A stretch of DNA of 64,000 nt from Strigops habroptila (lineage: Eukaryota > Chordata > Aves > Psittaciformes > Psittacidae). Shown in pieces: positions 36,616-50,675 of this stretch; the stretch's first letter is position 1; every line of letters begins with the position of its first letter. A program made the translations under genes and the position numbers. The stretch lies in contig NW_022651109.1 in the NCBI RefSeq assembly GCF_004027225.2, positions 124,001 through 188,000 of the forward strand, given 5' to 3'. The notes beneath the pieces are model-generated. The model made no database searches, was not told the DNA's origin, and was given only the letters and a program-made list of their open reading frames with translations.

Positions 36616-39613
36616 ATGTTGGCCGTGAAAGTGAAGGTGGAGAAACCAGGTGAGTGTGTGTGTGCCCCATAGCGCCCCATTGACACCCCATTGACACCCC
36701 ATAGCCCCCCAAAACCCCCTTTAGGGACCCCAATAACCCCCATTCCCCCCCATTTCCCCCCATCCCCCCCATAAACCCCCTTTAGGGACCCCAATAATCC
36801 CCATTTCCCTTCTCTCCTGCCCCATAACCCCCCCAAAACCCCTTTGGGGCTCCCAATAACCCCCAATTCTCCCCATTAACCCCCCATTTCCCCCCAAAAC
36901 CCCCTTTAGGCACCCCATAATGACCCCCCCTCCCCATTGCCCCCCATTTCTCCCCATTTCCCCCCCATTTCCCCTCTATTCCTCTCCATAACCTCCTTTG
37001 GGGACCCCAATAACCCCCATTTCTCCCCATTAACCCCCCATTTCCCCCCAAAACCCCCTTTAGGCACCCCATAATGACCCCCCCACCCCATTGCCCCCCA
37101 TTTCCCCCCATTTCCCCTCTATCTCCCCCCATAACCCACTTTGGGGACCCCCATGACCCCCCATTATCCCCCTTTAACCACCCCATAACAACACCCCCTT
37201 TCCCCTGCCCCCCAAACCCCACTATTGTGGTCCCCTTCAGCCATCCCATAATATCCCCCCCCCCCCCATATAGAGCTGGAGGCCGCGGCCGCCCGGAGCC
37301 GCCTGGACTCGGTGCTGCAGGAGCTGATGGAGCGGAGCCGGGGCACACGGTGAGGGGGGGGACCCCCAAAAATGGGGGGGGCACCCCCAAAAGGAGGGGG
37401 AGAGACCCCAAAAGGGGGGGGGGAGGAGCTAAGGGGGACCCCAAATGATGGGGGGGGTTTGGGAGCTTGGGGGGACCCCAAAAGCTTCTGGGGGGGGCTC
37501 AAGACTTGGGGGGACCCCAGATGTTAAAGGGGGTCTATGGGACTTGGGGGACCCCAAGAGCTTATGGGGGGGCTGAAGGGGGTTTGGGGGTCCCCATAAG
37601 TTGGGGGGGTGGTCCCAAAAGCTTAAAGGCTTTTGGGAGCCCCCCCTTTTACCGCCATTGGTTTTGGGGTGCAGCGAATCCATGGAGGAAGAGACAGGAA
37701 AAGCACCTGGAGACGCATTGACCAAGTAAGGGGGGTCCTGGGAGGGGGTCACCCCACTTTTGGGGCCCCTTATGGGTGGGACACCCCACTTTGGGGGGGT
37801 CTATGGGGAGGGAAACCCGCTTTAGGGGTCTGTTACGGGGGGGCCACCCCACTTTTGGCGTCCTATGAGGGGCTTATAGGGGTGACACCCCACATTGTGC
37901 CCCGTGGGGGGGTTCACCCCACTCTGGGGTGTCCCTGGGGGGGGGATTCCCCCAACTTGGGGGTCACGGGGGGGGTCAGGACCCCCCAAATTCTCCCATT
38001 AACGCCCTGTTTCACTGCAGGGAGGCGTCGCCCAGCGCCCCTGGGAAGAGGTGAGGGGCGGGGCTTAAGGGAAGGGGCGGGGCTTGGAGAAGGGGCGGGG
38101 CTTAACAATGGGGCGGGGCTTAAGAGAAGGGGCGGGGCTAAGGGGAGGGGTTGGGGCAGAGCTTGGGCCTGGGGAGGGAGGGGTTTGTGAGGGGCGGGGC
38201 TTAGGGGAGGGGCGGGGCTAAGGAGTGGGAGGGGGTTGTGTGAGGGGGCGTGGCCTGACCGCCGTGGCCCCGCCCCCCCAGGCCCTCGGGCCGCTTCTCG
38301 CAGCAGCGCCGGAAGAAGCGCCGGGAGGCGGAGGAGGGGCCGGACCCGGTGCAGCGGCCGAGTGAGTGCAGGGGGGCTGCCCCATAGCGCTGTGGGGCGG
38401 AGGGACCCGCTGTGGGGCTGCCCCATAGCGCTGTGGGGCAGAGCGGACCCGCTATGGGGCTGCCCCATAGCGCTGTGGGGCGGAGCGGACCCGCTGTGGG
38501 GCTGCCCCATAGCGCTGTGGGGCGGAGGGACCCGCTGTGGGGCTGCCCCATAGCGCTGTGGGGCAGAGCCGACCCGCTATGGGGCTGCCCCATAGCGCTG
38601 TGGGGCGGAGCGGACCCGCTGTGGGGCTGCCCCATAGCGCTGTGGGGCGGAGGGACCCGCTGTGGGGCTGCCCCATAGCGCTGTGGGGTGGAGCCGACCC
38701 GCTATGGGACAGCACACACCCTCTATGGGGTGGAACGGACCCGCTATGGGGCTGCCCCATAGCGCTGTGGGGCGGAGCGGACCCGCTATGGGGCTGCCCC
38801 ATAGCACTGTGGGGCGGAGCGGACCCGCTATGGGGCTGCCCCATAGCACTGTGGGGCGGAGCGGACCCGCTGTGGGGTGACACACACCTGCTATGGGGCG
38901 GAACGGACCCACTATGGGGCTGCCCCATAGTGCTGTGGGGCGGAGCGGACCTGCTATGGGGTGATACACACCCGCTATGGGGTGGAACAGACCCGCTATG
39001 GATGCCCTATAGTGCTTTGGGGTGATGTACACCTGTTACGGGGCAGCATAGACCTGCTATAGGGTGACACGGACACAGTATGGGGCTGCCCTATAGTGCT
39101 TTGGGGAGACGCACACCCATTATAGGGCTGCCCCATAGCGATATAGGGCGACACGCACCTGCTACGGAGTGACACACACCTGCTATGGGGCTGCCCTATA
39201 GCGTTATGGCATGACACACTCCCACTATGGGGCTGGGAGGGTCTCTATGGGTCAGGGATGGGTTCTGTGGGGCAGAGTCTGTGTCTATGGGGCTGAGAGT
39301 GTTCCTGTGGGGGGGTTCTATGGGGTTGGGAGTGTTTCTATGGGTCTTTCTCTGTGTCTAACTTCATGTTCTCTGTTCTTTCCCCCCACATCTCTCTATG
39401 GCTCTGCCCCACACCTCGCTATGGGGCTGCCCCATAGACACGTACGTGATCAAGCTCTTCGACCGCAGCGTTGAGCTGGGGCAGTTCCCCGAGGGGACCC
39501 CCCTGTACCCCGTGTGTCGCGCCTGGATGCGGAACTGCCCCACGGCTCCTGCCCCACATCCTGCCCCACTCGCGGCTCCAGCCCCACACACGGCTCCAGC
39601 CCCGCGACCACAG
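36616..39613 (+). CDS. LIN37: LIN37, DREAM/MuvB complex subunit (3' end missing)
   Basis: Core subunit of the MuvB complex that represses cell-cycle genes as part of DREAM. Exons: 36616-36649, 37274-37349, 37675-37725, 38021-38050, 38282-38361, 39438-39613. They give [83 protein letters not shown] and the CRAW motif in [11 protein letters not shown], in the same order as human LIN37. The expected later segments (DVYKLPPP and the basic C-terminal helix ending in REMYERQ in human) are not found. They lie in, or were lost at, the N gap. Introns 1 and 5 are tandem repeats. Confidence 0.93.
36660..37245 (+). repeat. AACCCCCATTTCCCCCCATT array in LIN37 intron 1
   Basis: C-rich repeats with a higher-order block of about 110-165 bases (TTTAGGCACCCCATAATGAC recurs at about 36902 and 37060; GGGACCCCAATAA recurs five times). 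Confidence 0.85.
38375..39235 (+). repeat. Palindromic GCTATGGGGCTGCCCCATAG array in LIN37 intron 5
   Basis: Unit of about 42 bases with GCTGTGGGGCGGAGCGGACC. Many copies contain the 19-base palindrome CTATGGGGCTGCCCCATAG or a one-base variant, ten or more in tandem. Confidence 0.9.
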
Positions 39614-39723
39614 GTCAGAACCCAACAGCCTTCTATGGGGCTGGGGGGGACCCCAATGTCTTGCTGTGGGGCTGGGGGAGGTTCTAAGGTTCAGGTATGG
39701 GGCTGGGGGGGACCCAACATCCT

Positions 39724-40220
39724 NNNNNNNNNNNNNNNNNNNNNNNNNNNNNNNNNNNNNNNNNNNNNNNNNNNNNNNNNNNNNNNNNNNNNNNNNNNNN
39801 NNNNNNNNNNNNNNNNNNNNNNNNNNNNNNNNNNNNNNNNNNNNNNNNNNNNNNNNNNNNNNNNNNNNNNNNNNNNNNNNNNNNNNNNNNNNNNNNNNNN
39901 NNNNNNNNNNNNNNNNNNNNNNNNNNNNNNNNNNNNNNNNNNNNNNNNNNNNNNNNNNNNNNNNNNNNNNNNNNNNNNNNNNNNNNNNNNNNNNNNNNNN
40001 NNNNNNNNNNNNNNNNNNNNNNNNNNNNNNNNNNNNNNNNNNNNNNNNNNNNNNNNNNNNNNNNNNNNNNNNNNNNNNNNNNNNNNNNNNNNNNNNNNNN
40101 NNNNNNNNNNNNNNNNNNNNNNNNNNNNNNNNNNNNNNNNNNNNNNNNNNNNNNNNNNNNNNNNNNNNNNNNNNNNNNNNNNNNNNNNNNNNNNNNNNNN
40201 NNNNNNNNNNNNNNNNNNNN
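39724..40220. other. Assembly gap of 497 N
   Basis: Run of N between LIN37 exon 6 and a tandem repeat array; the true length is unknown. Conceals the 3' part of LIN37 and possibly neighbouring genes. Confidence 1.
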
Positions 40221-40565
40221 CCATCCTCATCCAGAAGGACCATGGTGGCCATTACTATCCTCATCCAGAAGGACCATGGTGGCCATCACCATCTTCATCC
40301 AGAAGGACCATGGTGGCCATCACCATCTTCATCCAGAAGGTCCATGGTGGCCATCACCATCCTCATCCAGAAGGACCATGGTGGCCATCACTATCCTCAT
40401 CTTCTAGAAGGACCATGGTGGCCATCACCATCTTCATCCAGAAGGACCATGGTGGCCATCACTATCCTCATCTTCTAGAAGGACCATGGTGGCCATCACC
40501 ATCTTCGTCCAGAAGGACCATGGTGGCCATCACCATCTTCATCCAGAAGGATCATAGTGGCCACC
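40221..40565 (+). repeat. AAGGACCATGGTGGCCATCAC array
   Basis: About ten units of 34-36 bases (CATCTTCATCCAG plus AAGGACCATGGTGGCCATCA), running out of the gap and probably the reason for it. Confidence 0.9.
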
Positions 40566-40639
40566 ACATCATAGGACCTCTTGGTCAAGCTCTTCCACCC
40601 AATGAGGAGCCAAAGGTCTGGGCTGGAGCCAGGTCCTGG

Positions 40640-42420
40640 TGGCCTCTCAACTACCTTCTCCATCCATAGGTTCTCCATCCATTGAGGTGTCACCTTCTGG
40701 AGTCCAACCCCACCAAAGGCCACATCCTGGTGGCCACTCAACCATCCTCCGGCCAATGAGGAGCCACGTTCTATGGGTCAACCCCATCCGAGATGTCACT
40801 TGGGACCTTCTCAACCATGGGCTGGTGTCCAATGAGGAGCCACGTTTGGGATCGGATCCCATTGGAGATGCACCAATTGACCATCTTCACCCAGTTCCGG
40901 GCCCTGGAATCCATCAAGGAGCCACATTTGGGATCAGATCCCATTGGAGATCAACCACCTTCACCCATTCCCATGTCCTGGAATCCATCAAGGACCCACA
41001 TTTAGGACCAGATCCCTTTGGAGATCAACCACCTTCACCCATTCCCATGCCCTGGAACCATCATGGAGCCACATTTGGGACCAGATCCCATTGGAGATCA
41101 ACCACCTTCACCCATTCCCATGCCCTGGAACCATCATGGAGCCACATTTGGGACCAGATCCCATTGGAGATGCCCCAATCAACCACCTTCACCCATTCCC
41201 GTGGCCTGGAATCCATCAAGGACCCACATTTGGGACCAGATCCCATTGGAGATGAACCCTGGTACCATCTTCTCCCATTCCCATGTCCTGGAATCCCTCA
41301 TGGAGCCACATTAAGGAATCAGATCCCATTGGAGATGTGTCCTTGCTGCCCTATTGACCGTCTTCACCCAGTTCTATGTCCTGGAATCCATCAAGGACCC
41401 ACATTTGGGATCAAATCCCATTGGAAATGTGTCCTTGGTGCCATCCTCTCACATCTCCATGTCCTGGAATCCATCATGGACCCACATTTAGGACCAGATC
41501 CCATTGGAGATGCACCAATTGACCATCTCCTTCCATCTCCACATGCTCATATCCATCAAGGAGCCACGTTTGGCATCGGATCCCATTGGAGATTCATCAT
41601 TTGACCATCTTCTCCCATCTCCATGTCCTGGAACCATCATGGACCCACATTTAGGACCAAATCCCATTGGAGATGCCCCAATCGACCACCTTTACCTATT
41701 CCCATGTCCTGGAATCAATCATGGAGCCACATTTGGGACCAAATCCCATTGGAGATGCCCCAATTGACCACCTTTGCCCATTCCCATGCCCTGGAACCAT
41801 CATGGACCTACATTTAAGACCAGATCCCATTGGAGATCAACCACCTTCACCCATTCCCATGCCTTGGAATCCACCAGAGACCCACATTTGGGACCAAATC
41901 CCATTGGAGATGCTCTTACCGACCACCTTTACCTATTCCCATGTCCTGGAATCCATCATAGACCCACATTTGGCATCACATCCCATTGGACATCAACTAC
42001 TTTCTCCCATTCCCACGTCCTGCAATCCGTCACGGACCCACATTTAGGACCAGATCCCATTGGAGATGCTCCTACCGACCACCTTTACCTATTCCCATGT
42101 CCTGGAATCCATCATAGACCCACATTTGCCATCAGATCCCATTGGACATCAACCACGTTCTCCCATTCCCATGTCCTGGAACCATCATGGACCCACATTT
42201 AGGACCAGATCCCATTGGAGATGAACCCTGATCCCACCTTCACCCATCCCCATGCCCTGGAATCCATTATGGACCCACATTTAGGACGAAATCCCATTGG
42301 ACATCAACCACCTTCTCCCATTCCCATGTCCTGCAATCCATCGCGGACCCACATTTAGGACCAGATCCCATTGGAGATGAACCCTGGTCCCCACCTTCAC
42401 CCATTCCCATGGCCTGGAAC
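40640..42420 (+). repeat. Tandem repeat of about 75-95 bp with CACATTTGGGACCAGATCCC
   Basis: Some 22 imperfect units carrying CCTGGAATCCATCATGGA, CACATTTAGGACCAGATCCC and ATTGGAGATG. Fills the space between the gap and protease C. No gene seen. Confidence 0.9.
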
Positions 42421-42524
42421 CCATCCGGGAGCCGCGTCTGGAGCTTCCTGGCTGCAAGCGGAAGGTTCCGGAGCGGCGCCGGGATCAGGCGCGGGCGGAG
42501 GGAGCCTCTTCCTCCTCCAGCCCC

Positions 42525-42601
42525 ACATAAAAGGCCCCAGGACAAGCGGTGGCAGGAGAAGACGCGGCCGCATCCGCCCGGGAGGAGCCGCTCCCGCCCC
42601 G
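42525..42601 (+). promoter_or_regulatory. TATA box and untranslated first exon of protease C
   Basis: CATAAAAGG (42525-42533), then a GC-rich leader ending CTCCCGCCCCG with donor GTAGGG at 42602. The coding exon has its own acceptor (GTGTCCCCTCAG before 43713). A TATA promoter with a non-coding first exon is common in the KLK family. Confidence 0.65.
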
Positions 42602-42619
42602 GTAGGGACACGGGGCCCG

Positions 42620-43640
42620 TTCCCAGCCCCTTTCCCATCCCCCTTTGCCCTATTCCCATCCCTATTCCCAGCCCTTTTCCCTTCCCCCTTTTCCCACCCC
42701 TCCTTTTCCCTATTCCATCCCCTTTTTCCCTTTTCCAACCCCTTTTCCCTTCCCCTTTTCCCACCTTTCCTTTTCCCATCCCTTTTCCCTTCCCCCTTTT
42801 CTCTGTTCCCATCCATTCCCACCCCTCCTTTTCCCATCCCCTGTTCCCATCCCCCTTTTCCCTGTTCTCATCTCTATCCCATCGCTATTCCCATCCTTCT
42901 TCCCTTCCCCCTTTTCCCACCCCTCCTTTTCCCATCCCCTTTTCCCTATTCCCGTCTCTGTTCCCTTCCCCCTTTGTCCTTTTCCCCCTCCTTTTCTCAC
43001 CCCTCCTCTTCCCATTCCCCTTTGCCCTCTTCCCATCCCTTTCCCTTCCCCCTTTTCCCACTCCTCCTCTTCCCATCCCCCTTTCCAGTCCTTCCCCCTT
43101 TTCCCTTCCTCCCTTCCCTTCTTTTCCCTTCTTTTTCCCTTCTTTTTCCCTTCTTTTTCCCTTCTTTTTCCCTTCTTTTTCTTCCTTTTCTTCCTTCTTT
43201 TTTTCCTTCTGTTTCTTCCTTCTTTTTTTTCCTTTTCTTCCTTTTTTCCTTCTTTTTTCCTTCCTTTTTTCCTTCTTTTTTTCCTTCTTTTTTTCGCTTT
43301 TTTCCTTCCTTTTTTCCCTTTTTTCCTTTTTTTCTTTCTTCCTCCTTTCTTCCTTCTTTTTTCTTCCTTCTTTCTTCCTTTTTCCCTTCTTTTTCTTCCC
43401 CAATCCCCTTTTTTCCCTCTTTTCCCATTCCCTCTTTTTTCCCCATTCCCCTTCCCCCCCATTCTCCCTTTTTCTTCCTATTCCCCCTTTTCCCATCCCC
43501 ACTTTTCTTCCCATTCCCTTTTTTTCCCCATTCCCCTTTTCTTCCCATCCCCTTTCCCCCTTATTTTCCCCTCTTTTTTCCCTTCTTTTCCCTTCTTTTT
43601 CCACCCCACTTTTCCCTTCCCTTCTCCCAACCCTCGTCCA
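42620..43640 (+). repeat. Pyrimidine tract TTTTCCCATCCCC to CTTCTTTTTCCCTT
   Basis: About 1 kb of nearly pure C/T: CCCTTTTCCC units first, then TTTTTCCTTC units. Fills the 5' UTR intron of protease C. Lysine-rich frames on - are shadows. Confidence 0.9.
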
Positions 43641-43727
43641 TCGCTCCCTGTCCCCAGAGGTCCATGTCCCCATCCCAATCCCACCATCTCCCCCTCTCCG
43701 TGTCCCCTCAGCTCCCGGTGCTCCGGC

Positions 43728-45808
<2,081 letters not shown>

Positions 45809-45972
45809 AAGCTCCCAACCCGGCCTCACACTGGCCATGGGATGGACCCACCAAGAGCTTCGCTTCCTCCTCCTCTTCCATGACGAAGGTCCCCAGAGCC
45901 GGCCGGCCCGAGCGCTGGGTGAGGAGCAGGCAGGGGTTGACCACAAGGACCCTGTTGAGATGTTGCTGGATG

Positions 45973-45978
45973 AATAAA
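45973..45978 (+). promoter_or_regulatory. Poly(A) signal of protease C
   Basis: AATAAA in GGATGAATAAAGGGGTG, 165 bases after the stop; unlike proteases A and B, this 3' UTR holds no minisatellite. Confidence 0.8.
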
Positions 45979-46089
45979 GGGGTGTTGGACGTGGCTTTTC
46001 ACCACGTCTTCTGCTGCTGGAGAAGGGGAAGAGGTGGCCCGAGGTGCCCTGAAGCTCGTAGGGGCAGGAGAACATCGAGTACGCAGTCT

Positions 46090-47275
46090 TTGGGGCAGAC
46101 CTCCTGGCCCCCAAGGGGGTAGACCTGTTGGCCCTAGCTGACCCATTGGCTCCATTGTGGGGTAGACCTGTTGGCCCTGGTAGGGTTGACCTATTGGCTC
46201 CCCCATGGGGTACACATAGACCTGGGTTGACCTGTTAGCCCTACCATGGGGTTGACCCATGGGCTAGATCCACAGCCATGGGGTAGACCTGTTCGCCCCA
46301 CCATGAGGCACATCTATTGGGCAGTTTGGGGTCACCCAGAGCTCTTTGCGCCACCATGGAGGGGACAAAACCCACCTTGGTGTCCTCCAACAACAGCAAC
46401 AAGCCCCAGAGCATTGATGGGGGGGGGGATTTCCCCTCCATGGTGTCCTCATGGTCCCATCTTGGTGGTGGGATGGGCTGGAGGACATGTCTCTAAGACG
46501 TTGATAGGCTTCAAAAGCACCTCAAGATGTTCCCCTGGTGCAAGAGGAGACCTGGTGAGGCCAGAACATCCCCATGTCTCAACAAGGTGTCACCAAGGGT
46601 GTGGGGCTGGTCCGGCCACCACTGTGGACAAAGAGGTTTTGGTCCAGGTCCAGATCTCCAAGGTAGCGGAGGAACCATTGTCCATCATGGCTGCGGTCAA
46701 TGGTGGCCAATGGTGACTTGTAGCAGGTTCAACCACCTTCCAGCAAGCCATGAAGGAGGTTTGGTTTGGAGGGTCCACATGGTGATGGTCATCAGCTGTG
46801 GTGGGATACCACAATGGGCTTGGAGGTCTGGTCAATGTGTCCATGGAGCTCTGGTTGGTGTGTCCATTAAGAGCTGGTCAATGTGTCCATGGAGGTCTGG
46901 TCAATGTGTCCATGGAGCTCTGGTTGCTGTGTCCATGGAGGTCTGGTCACCATGTGCATGGAGCTTTGGTCAATGTGTCCATGGAGTCAACATGTCCATG
47001 GGGGTCTGGTCCATGTGTCCATGGAGCTGTAGAAGCCACAGCCAGGTCCTCGAGGTCCACTTGGTCACCGTGTCCATGGAGCTGAGGTTGTGTCCATGTG
47101 TCCAATGTGTCTCCAATGTGTCCATGGAGGTCTGGTCAATGTGTCCATGGAGTCAATGTGTCCATAGAGGTCTGGTCACCATGTCCATGGAGCTCTGGTC
47201 GATGTGTCCATTAAGAACTGGTCACTGTGTCCATGAAGGTCTGGTCAAGATGTCCAAGGAGGTGTAGAAGCCACA
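46090..47275 (+). repeat. Two arrays: GGGTAGACCTGTTGGCCC and TGTCCATGGAGGTCTGGTCA
   Basis: 46090-46330 has about eight units of some 30 bases with GACCTGTTGGCCCT or GACCCATTGGCTCC. 46820-47275 has about fifteen units of 30 bases with TCAATGTGTCCATGGAG. Between them, 46340-46810 shows nothing recognisable. Confidence 0.75.
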
Positions 47276-47279
47276 ACCA

Positions 47280-49135
47280 AGTCCATGAGTTCCACTTGGT
47301 CACCACATCCATGGAGCTGAGGTTGACCCATCCCTTGGTCAAGTCAAAGTGACCACCACAGATCCTGCTCCTGCTGCCCATGAAGACGAGCCACCAACCA
47401 GCATGGGTGCCCAAGGAGGTCTCCATGTCCATATGGACTCAACGGTGGGTGCTGGACCACCAACGGTGGCGGCGGGGGGACGGTCCCCAAAGCCAAACAC
47501 CCCCCAGGTTGAGCCACCACCACTCCCATGTCCCTTGTGTCACCCAGGGCACCGCCACCCACGGCGCCACCAACCCCAATGTGTCAGCCAGGGCCACCCC
47601 TTTGTGTCACCCAGGGCATTGCCACCCATGGAGCCAACCTTGGGGCCACCCCCGTGTCAGCCGGGCCACGGCCACCCCTTGTGTGTCACCCGTGAGGCCA
47701 CCAGGGAGGGGTTGGAGGACAAGGAGGAGGCAGAGCCCTGCCCCTATGAGCTGGACGTGGTGGGATGAGGGTGGACCAGGAGGTCCTGGGTGGCCTTGGC
47801 AGTGGGTGGCAGGTCCAGGCTTGGCTCTCCCTGGGCCCCGCGGGGGGGGTGAAGTCATTGGCTCCAGTGACACCACCTCAGATGGGACCTGAGGAACTGG
47901 GAGAACTGGTTTGGGCCCAGCCCCTGCCTCAGGCGCTGGGAGCTTGGCAGAGGCGGGTCCACGTCTCCAGTGGGGCCCCACCAGGTTCCTGCTTGGGCTT
48001 CATGGCTCCTGCTGTGTGTTCCACACACCCCCATGGGGGTCCATGCGCCCCTCATGGCCCCCCCCCTGTGTCCCGTGGCCCCCCCATGTCACATTCTGTG
48101 CCCCAATGTCCCCTCATGTTCCTCTATGTCCCCCCATGTCCCTTCATGGCCCACCATGTGCCACATCTCCCCCACCATGTTCTCCCCCATGGCCCCCTCA
48201 TGGCCCCCTATGTCCTCCCTATCACCCCAATGCCCCCCTGTGTCCCCCTCATGGCCCACAGTGTCCCCTCCTGGCTTCCTATGTCCCCTTATGACCCCTC
48301 CAAGTGCCTTCATGGGACCTCCATGGATGGGATCTCCATGCACCAGCCCTCCATGCATAGGTTCTTCCTGGATGAGACCTCCATGAATGGCTTCTTCATG
48401 GAGCAGACACCACGGCTTGAGATCCTGGTGGACACCATCCCAGTGGATGAGCTCTTTGTGGGGCAGATCTCCCTGGGAGAAGCTCGCTATGAACCTCCTG
48501 TGTGGCCCACACCTCCACGGGGTGGGATCTCCATTGGACAACACCCCAGTAGGTGCCACCTCCATGGGCCAAATGGAGGCCACAACCTCTTTGCTGAGGA
48601 GCTCCATGGATCTGGTGGGACCAAATCCAAGCTCCAGCTTCCTCCTGCCACCAGCAGAGAGCGAGATCAGCATCTTCCAACCGTGATTCATCCCAACCAT
48701 GGTCTTCTCCACCCTTAGTTGCTCCTCAGGCTTTTAATTGAGCCTTGAGCTGCTCCCAGCTTCGTCTCCCAACCCCACCAAAGGGACCACTGAAGAAGCC
48801 CAAAGGTGCCTTCAAACCACCGCGTTGATGCTCTGCTGCCACCACCATTGAGGATGAGCAGGGTCGGGGTGGCTTTAGAGGACCCATCGCTACCTTAACG
48901 CCTTCTTCTCGCTGTAGGACGTGCTGGAGCCTGAACATGGATCAGCCAAGGGAGGAGAACCATCACTGGGGTCATTGGGGACCTCCAGTGTGGTGGTGTC
49001 CTTCAAGGGATGTGTGGACCATAATGGAGGTGGGGGGGTTCCTCCTTGATGGTGGCGTCCATCCATTCCATATGGGATGGGAGGACACATGGTGGTGTCC
49101 TGCTGGCTTCTGGGCCAGCTGGGTGGAGGGACGGA
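47280..49135. other. Intergenic stretch without a recognised gene
   Basis: Mixed-composition sequence with short repeats (CATGTCCCC/CATGGCCCC at 48010-48300; GGATGGGATCTCCATG-like at 48300-48480). Open frames of up to about 300 codons exist, but none shows a signal peptide, known domain or convincing splice pattern. I see no supported gene. Confidence 0.5.
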
Positions 49136-49139
49136 CGTA

Positions 49140-49735
49140 GGGATGGACAGAGGGATAACATAGGGATGGACACAGGGATGGACAGAAGGATGAACATAGG
49201 GATGGATGGAGAGATGGACATAGGGATGGACACAGGGATGGAAGGAGAGATGGGCATAGGGATGGACATAGGGATGGATGGAGAAATGGACATAGAGAGA
49301 TGGATGGAGAGAGGGATGGACATTGAGATGGATGGAGAGATGGAGGAGAAGGATGGAGAGATGGATAGACAGGGATGGAGGGATGGACAGACGCAGGGAT
49401 GGACACGTAGGTGGACACAGAGATGAAGAGATGGATGAAGGAATGGATCAGTAGATGGCCAGATGGACATCCAGATGGGAGGACAGATGGATGAGCTGAG
49501 GGATGAGCAGATGGAGATACGGATGGATGGATGGAGAGATGATGGATGATGGATGATGGATGGATGGATGGATGATGGATGATGGATGATGGATGGATGG
49601 ATGGATGGATGATGGATGATGGATGATGGATGGATGGATGGATGATGGATGATGGATGGATGGATGATGGATGGATGGATGGATGATGGATGGATGGATG
49701 GAGGATGGATGATGGATGGATGATGGATGGATGGA
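49140..49735 (+). repeat. GGATGGATGGATGATGGATG microsatellite
   Basis: Imperfect at first (GGGATGGACATAGGGATGG), then nearly pure ATGG/ATG units from 49520 to 49735. Confidence 0.92.
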
Positions 49736-49984
49736 CTTACAGTCGGATGACACATGGACAGCCACTCAGGTAGACAACCATCTCCACGGCTCCCAGACGG
49801 ACAGAGGCGCTTTGGGACCTCCCCGAGCTCCACGTCTGGAGCTGGGTGGTTCCCTCTTCTCCCGGTGTTCCCTTTGGGAACATCAAAGCCATAATCAACC
49901 TCCGGGACCAGGGAGGTGACGCCCACGTTGTCCAACCACCCTTTGACTCACTCCACCAAGGCCACAACCCACTTTCCACCTCCA

Positions 49985-50059
49985 CTATAAAGGTGCCCAA
50001 GGCACCAGCTCCCAACTTCCCAACACACGGAGAACCGGCTCCGACCTTCTCCTCCATCA
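49985..50059 (+). promoter_or_regulatory. TATA box and untranslated exon upstream of protease D
   Basis: CTATAAAGG at 49985 is followed about 65 bases later by CCATCAG with a consensus donor GTGAGTCC (50060). The next exon, with a signal peptide, is spliced at 50553. Same arrangement as protease C. Confidence 0.55.
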
Positions 50060-50554
50060 GGTGAGTCCCATCTCCATGAGCAGGATCATGGACGTTCTTC
50101 CAAGGGATGGATGCTCCAGGGGGTTTCTCCATCTCTTGGTGGCTCCATGTGGTGGGTTGGGGTTGGATGGGTTTGGTGGGAACACTTTGTGGTAGATCAG
50201 TTGATATTGGATGTCCCAGTTGACCTCAGATGTCCCAGTTGATGTTGGGTGTCCCAGTTGACTTTGGATGCCCCAGTTGACCTCAGATGTCCCGTTTGGA
50301 TGGGGACATGCTGCTTCTGGAGCTTGGGGTGGTGGCTTTGGTGCTGAACTCAATCAAAGCGAGGTGGAGATGCAGGTCCAAGACGACCCCAAGGTCTATA
50401 AGGGCGAAGGTGCTCCAAACCACCACCAGCACCTTGGTCACGTTGCCTCCATCCCATGCTGGGGGTAGAAGAACATCGCTGAGGACCTTCTCCTTGGTAC
50501 CAAGTGCTCCTGTGGGCCTCAGGGTTGATCCAATGTGGTTTCTCTGCCCCAGGA

Positions 50555-50675
50555 ATGGCTCGTGGTGGACATGGGGCCTTCAGCTTCATCCCCATCTTCA
50601 TCCTCACCACTGGTCTTCTGCTGAGGACCCCACAACTGGCGCAAGCTCAAGGGAAGGGCAACCAAGGCAATGAGC
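50555..50675 (+). CDS. Signal-peptide exon, probable first coding exon of protease D
   Basis: Acceptor TTCTCTGCCCCAG ends at 50552 and the ATG follows two bases later. The 121 coding bases end in GAGC with a perfect donor GTAAGT, phase 1. The peptide begins MARGGHGAFSFIPIFILTTG and continues with a hydrophobic core ending LAQAQG, then a polar KGNQGNE stretch. Phase 1 is what protease D exon 2 (53833) needs; the join would read [15 protein letters not shown], a normal propeptide. Alternatively this is the start of a separate secreted gene whose other exons I do not recognise. Confidence 0.5.

Noticed and set aside
47280-49135. Possible secreted or proline-rich gene in open frames at 47349-48718
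   Set aside because: No signal peptide, domain, consistent splice sites or poly(A) context that I can defend.
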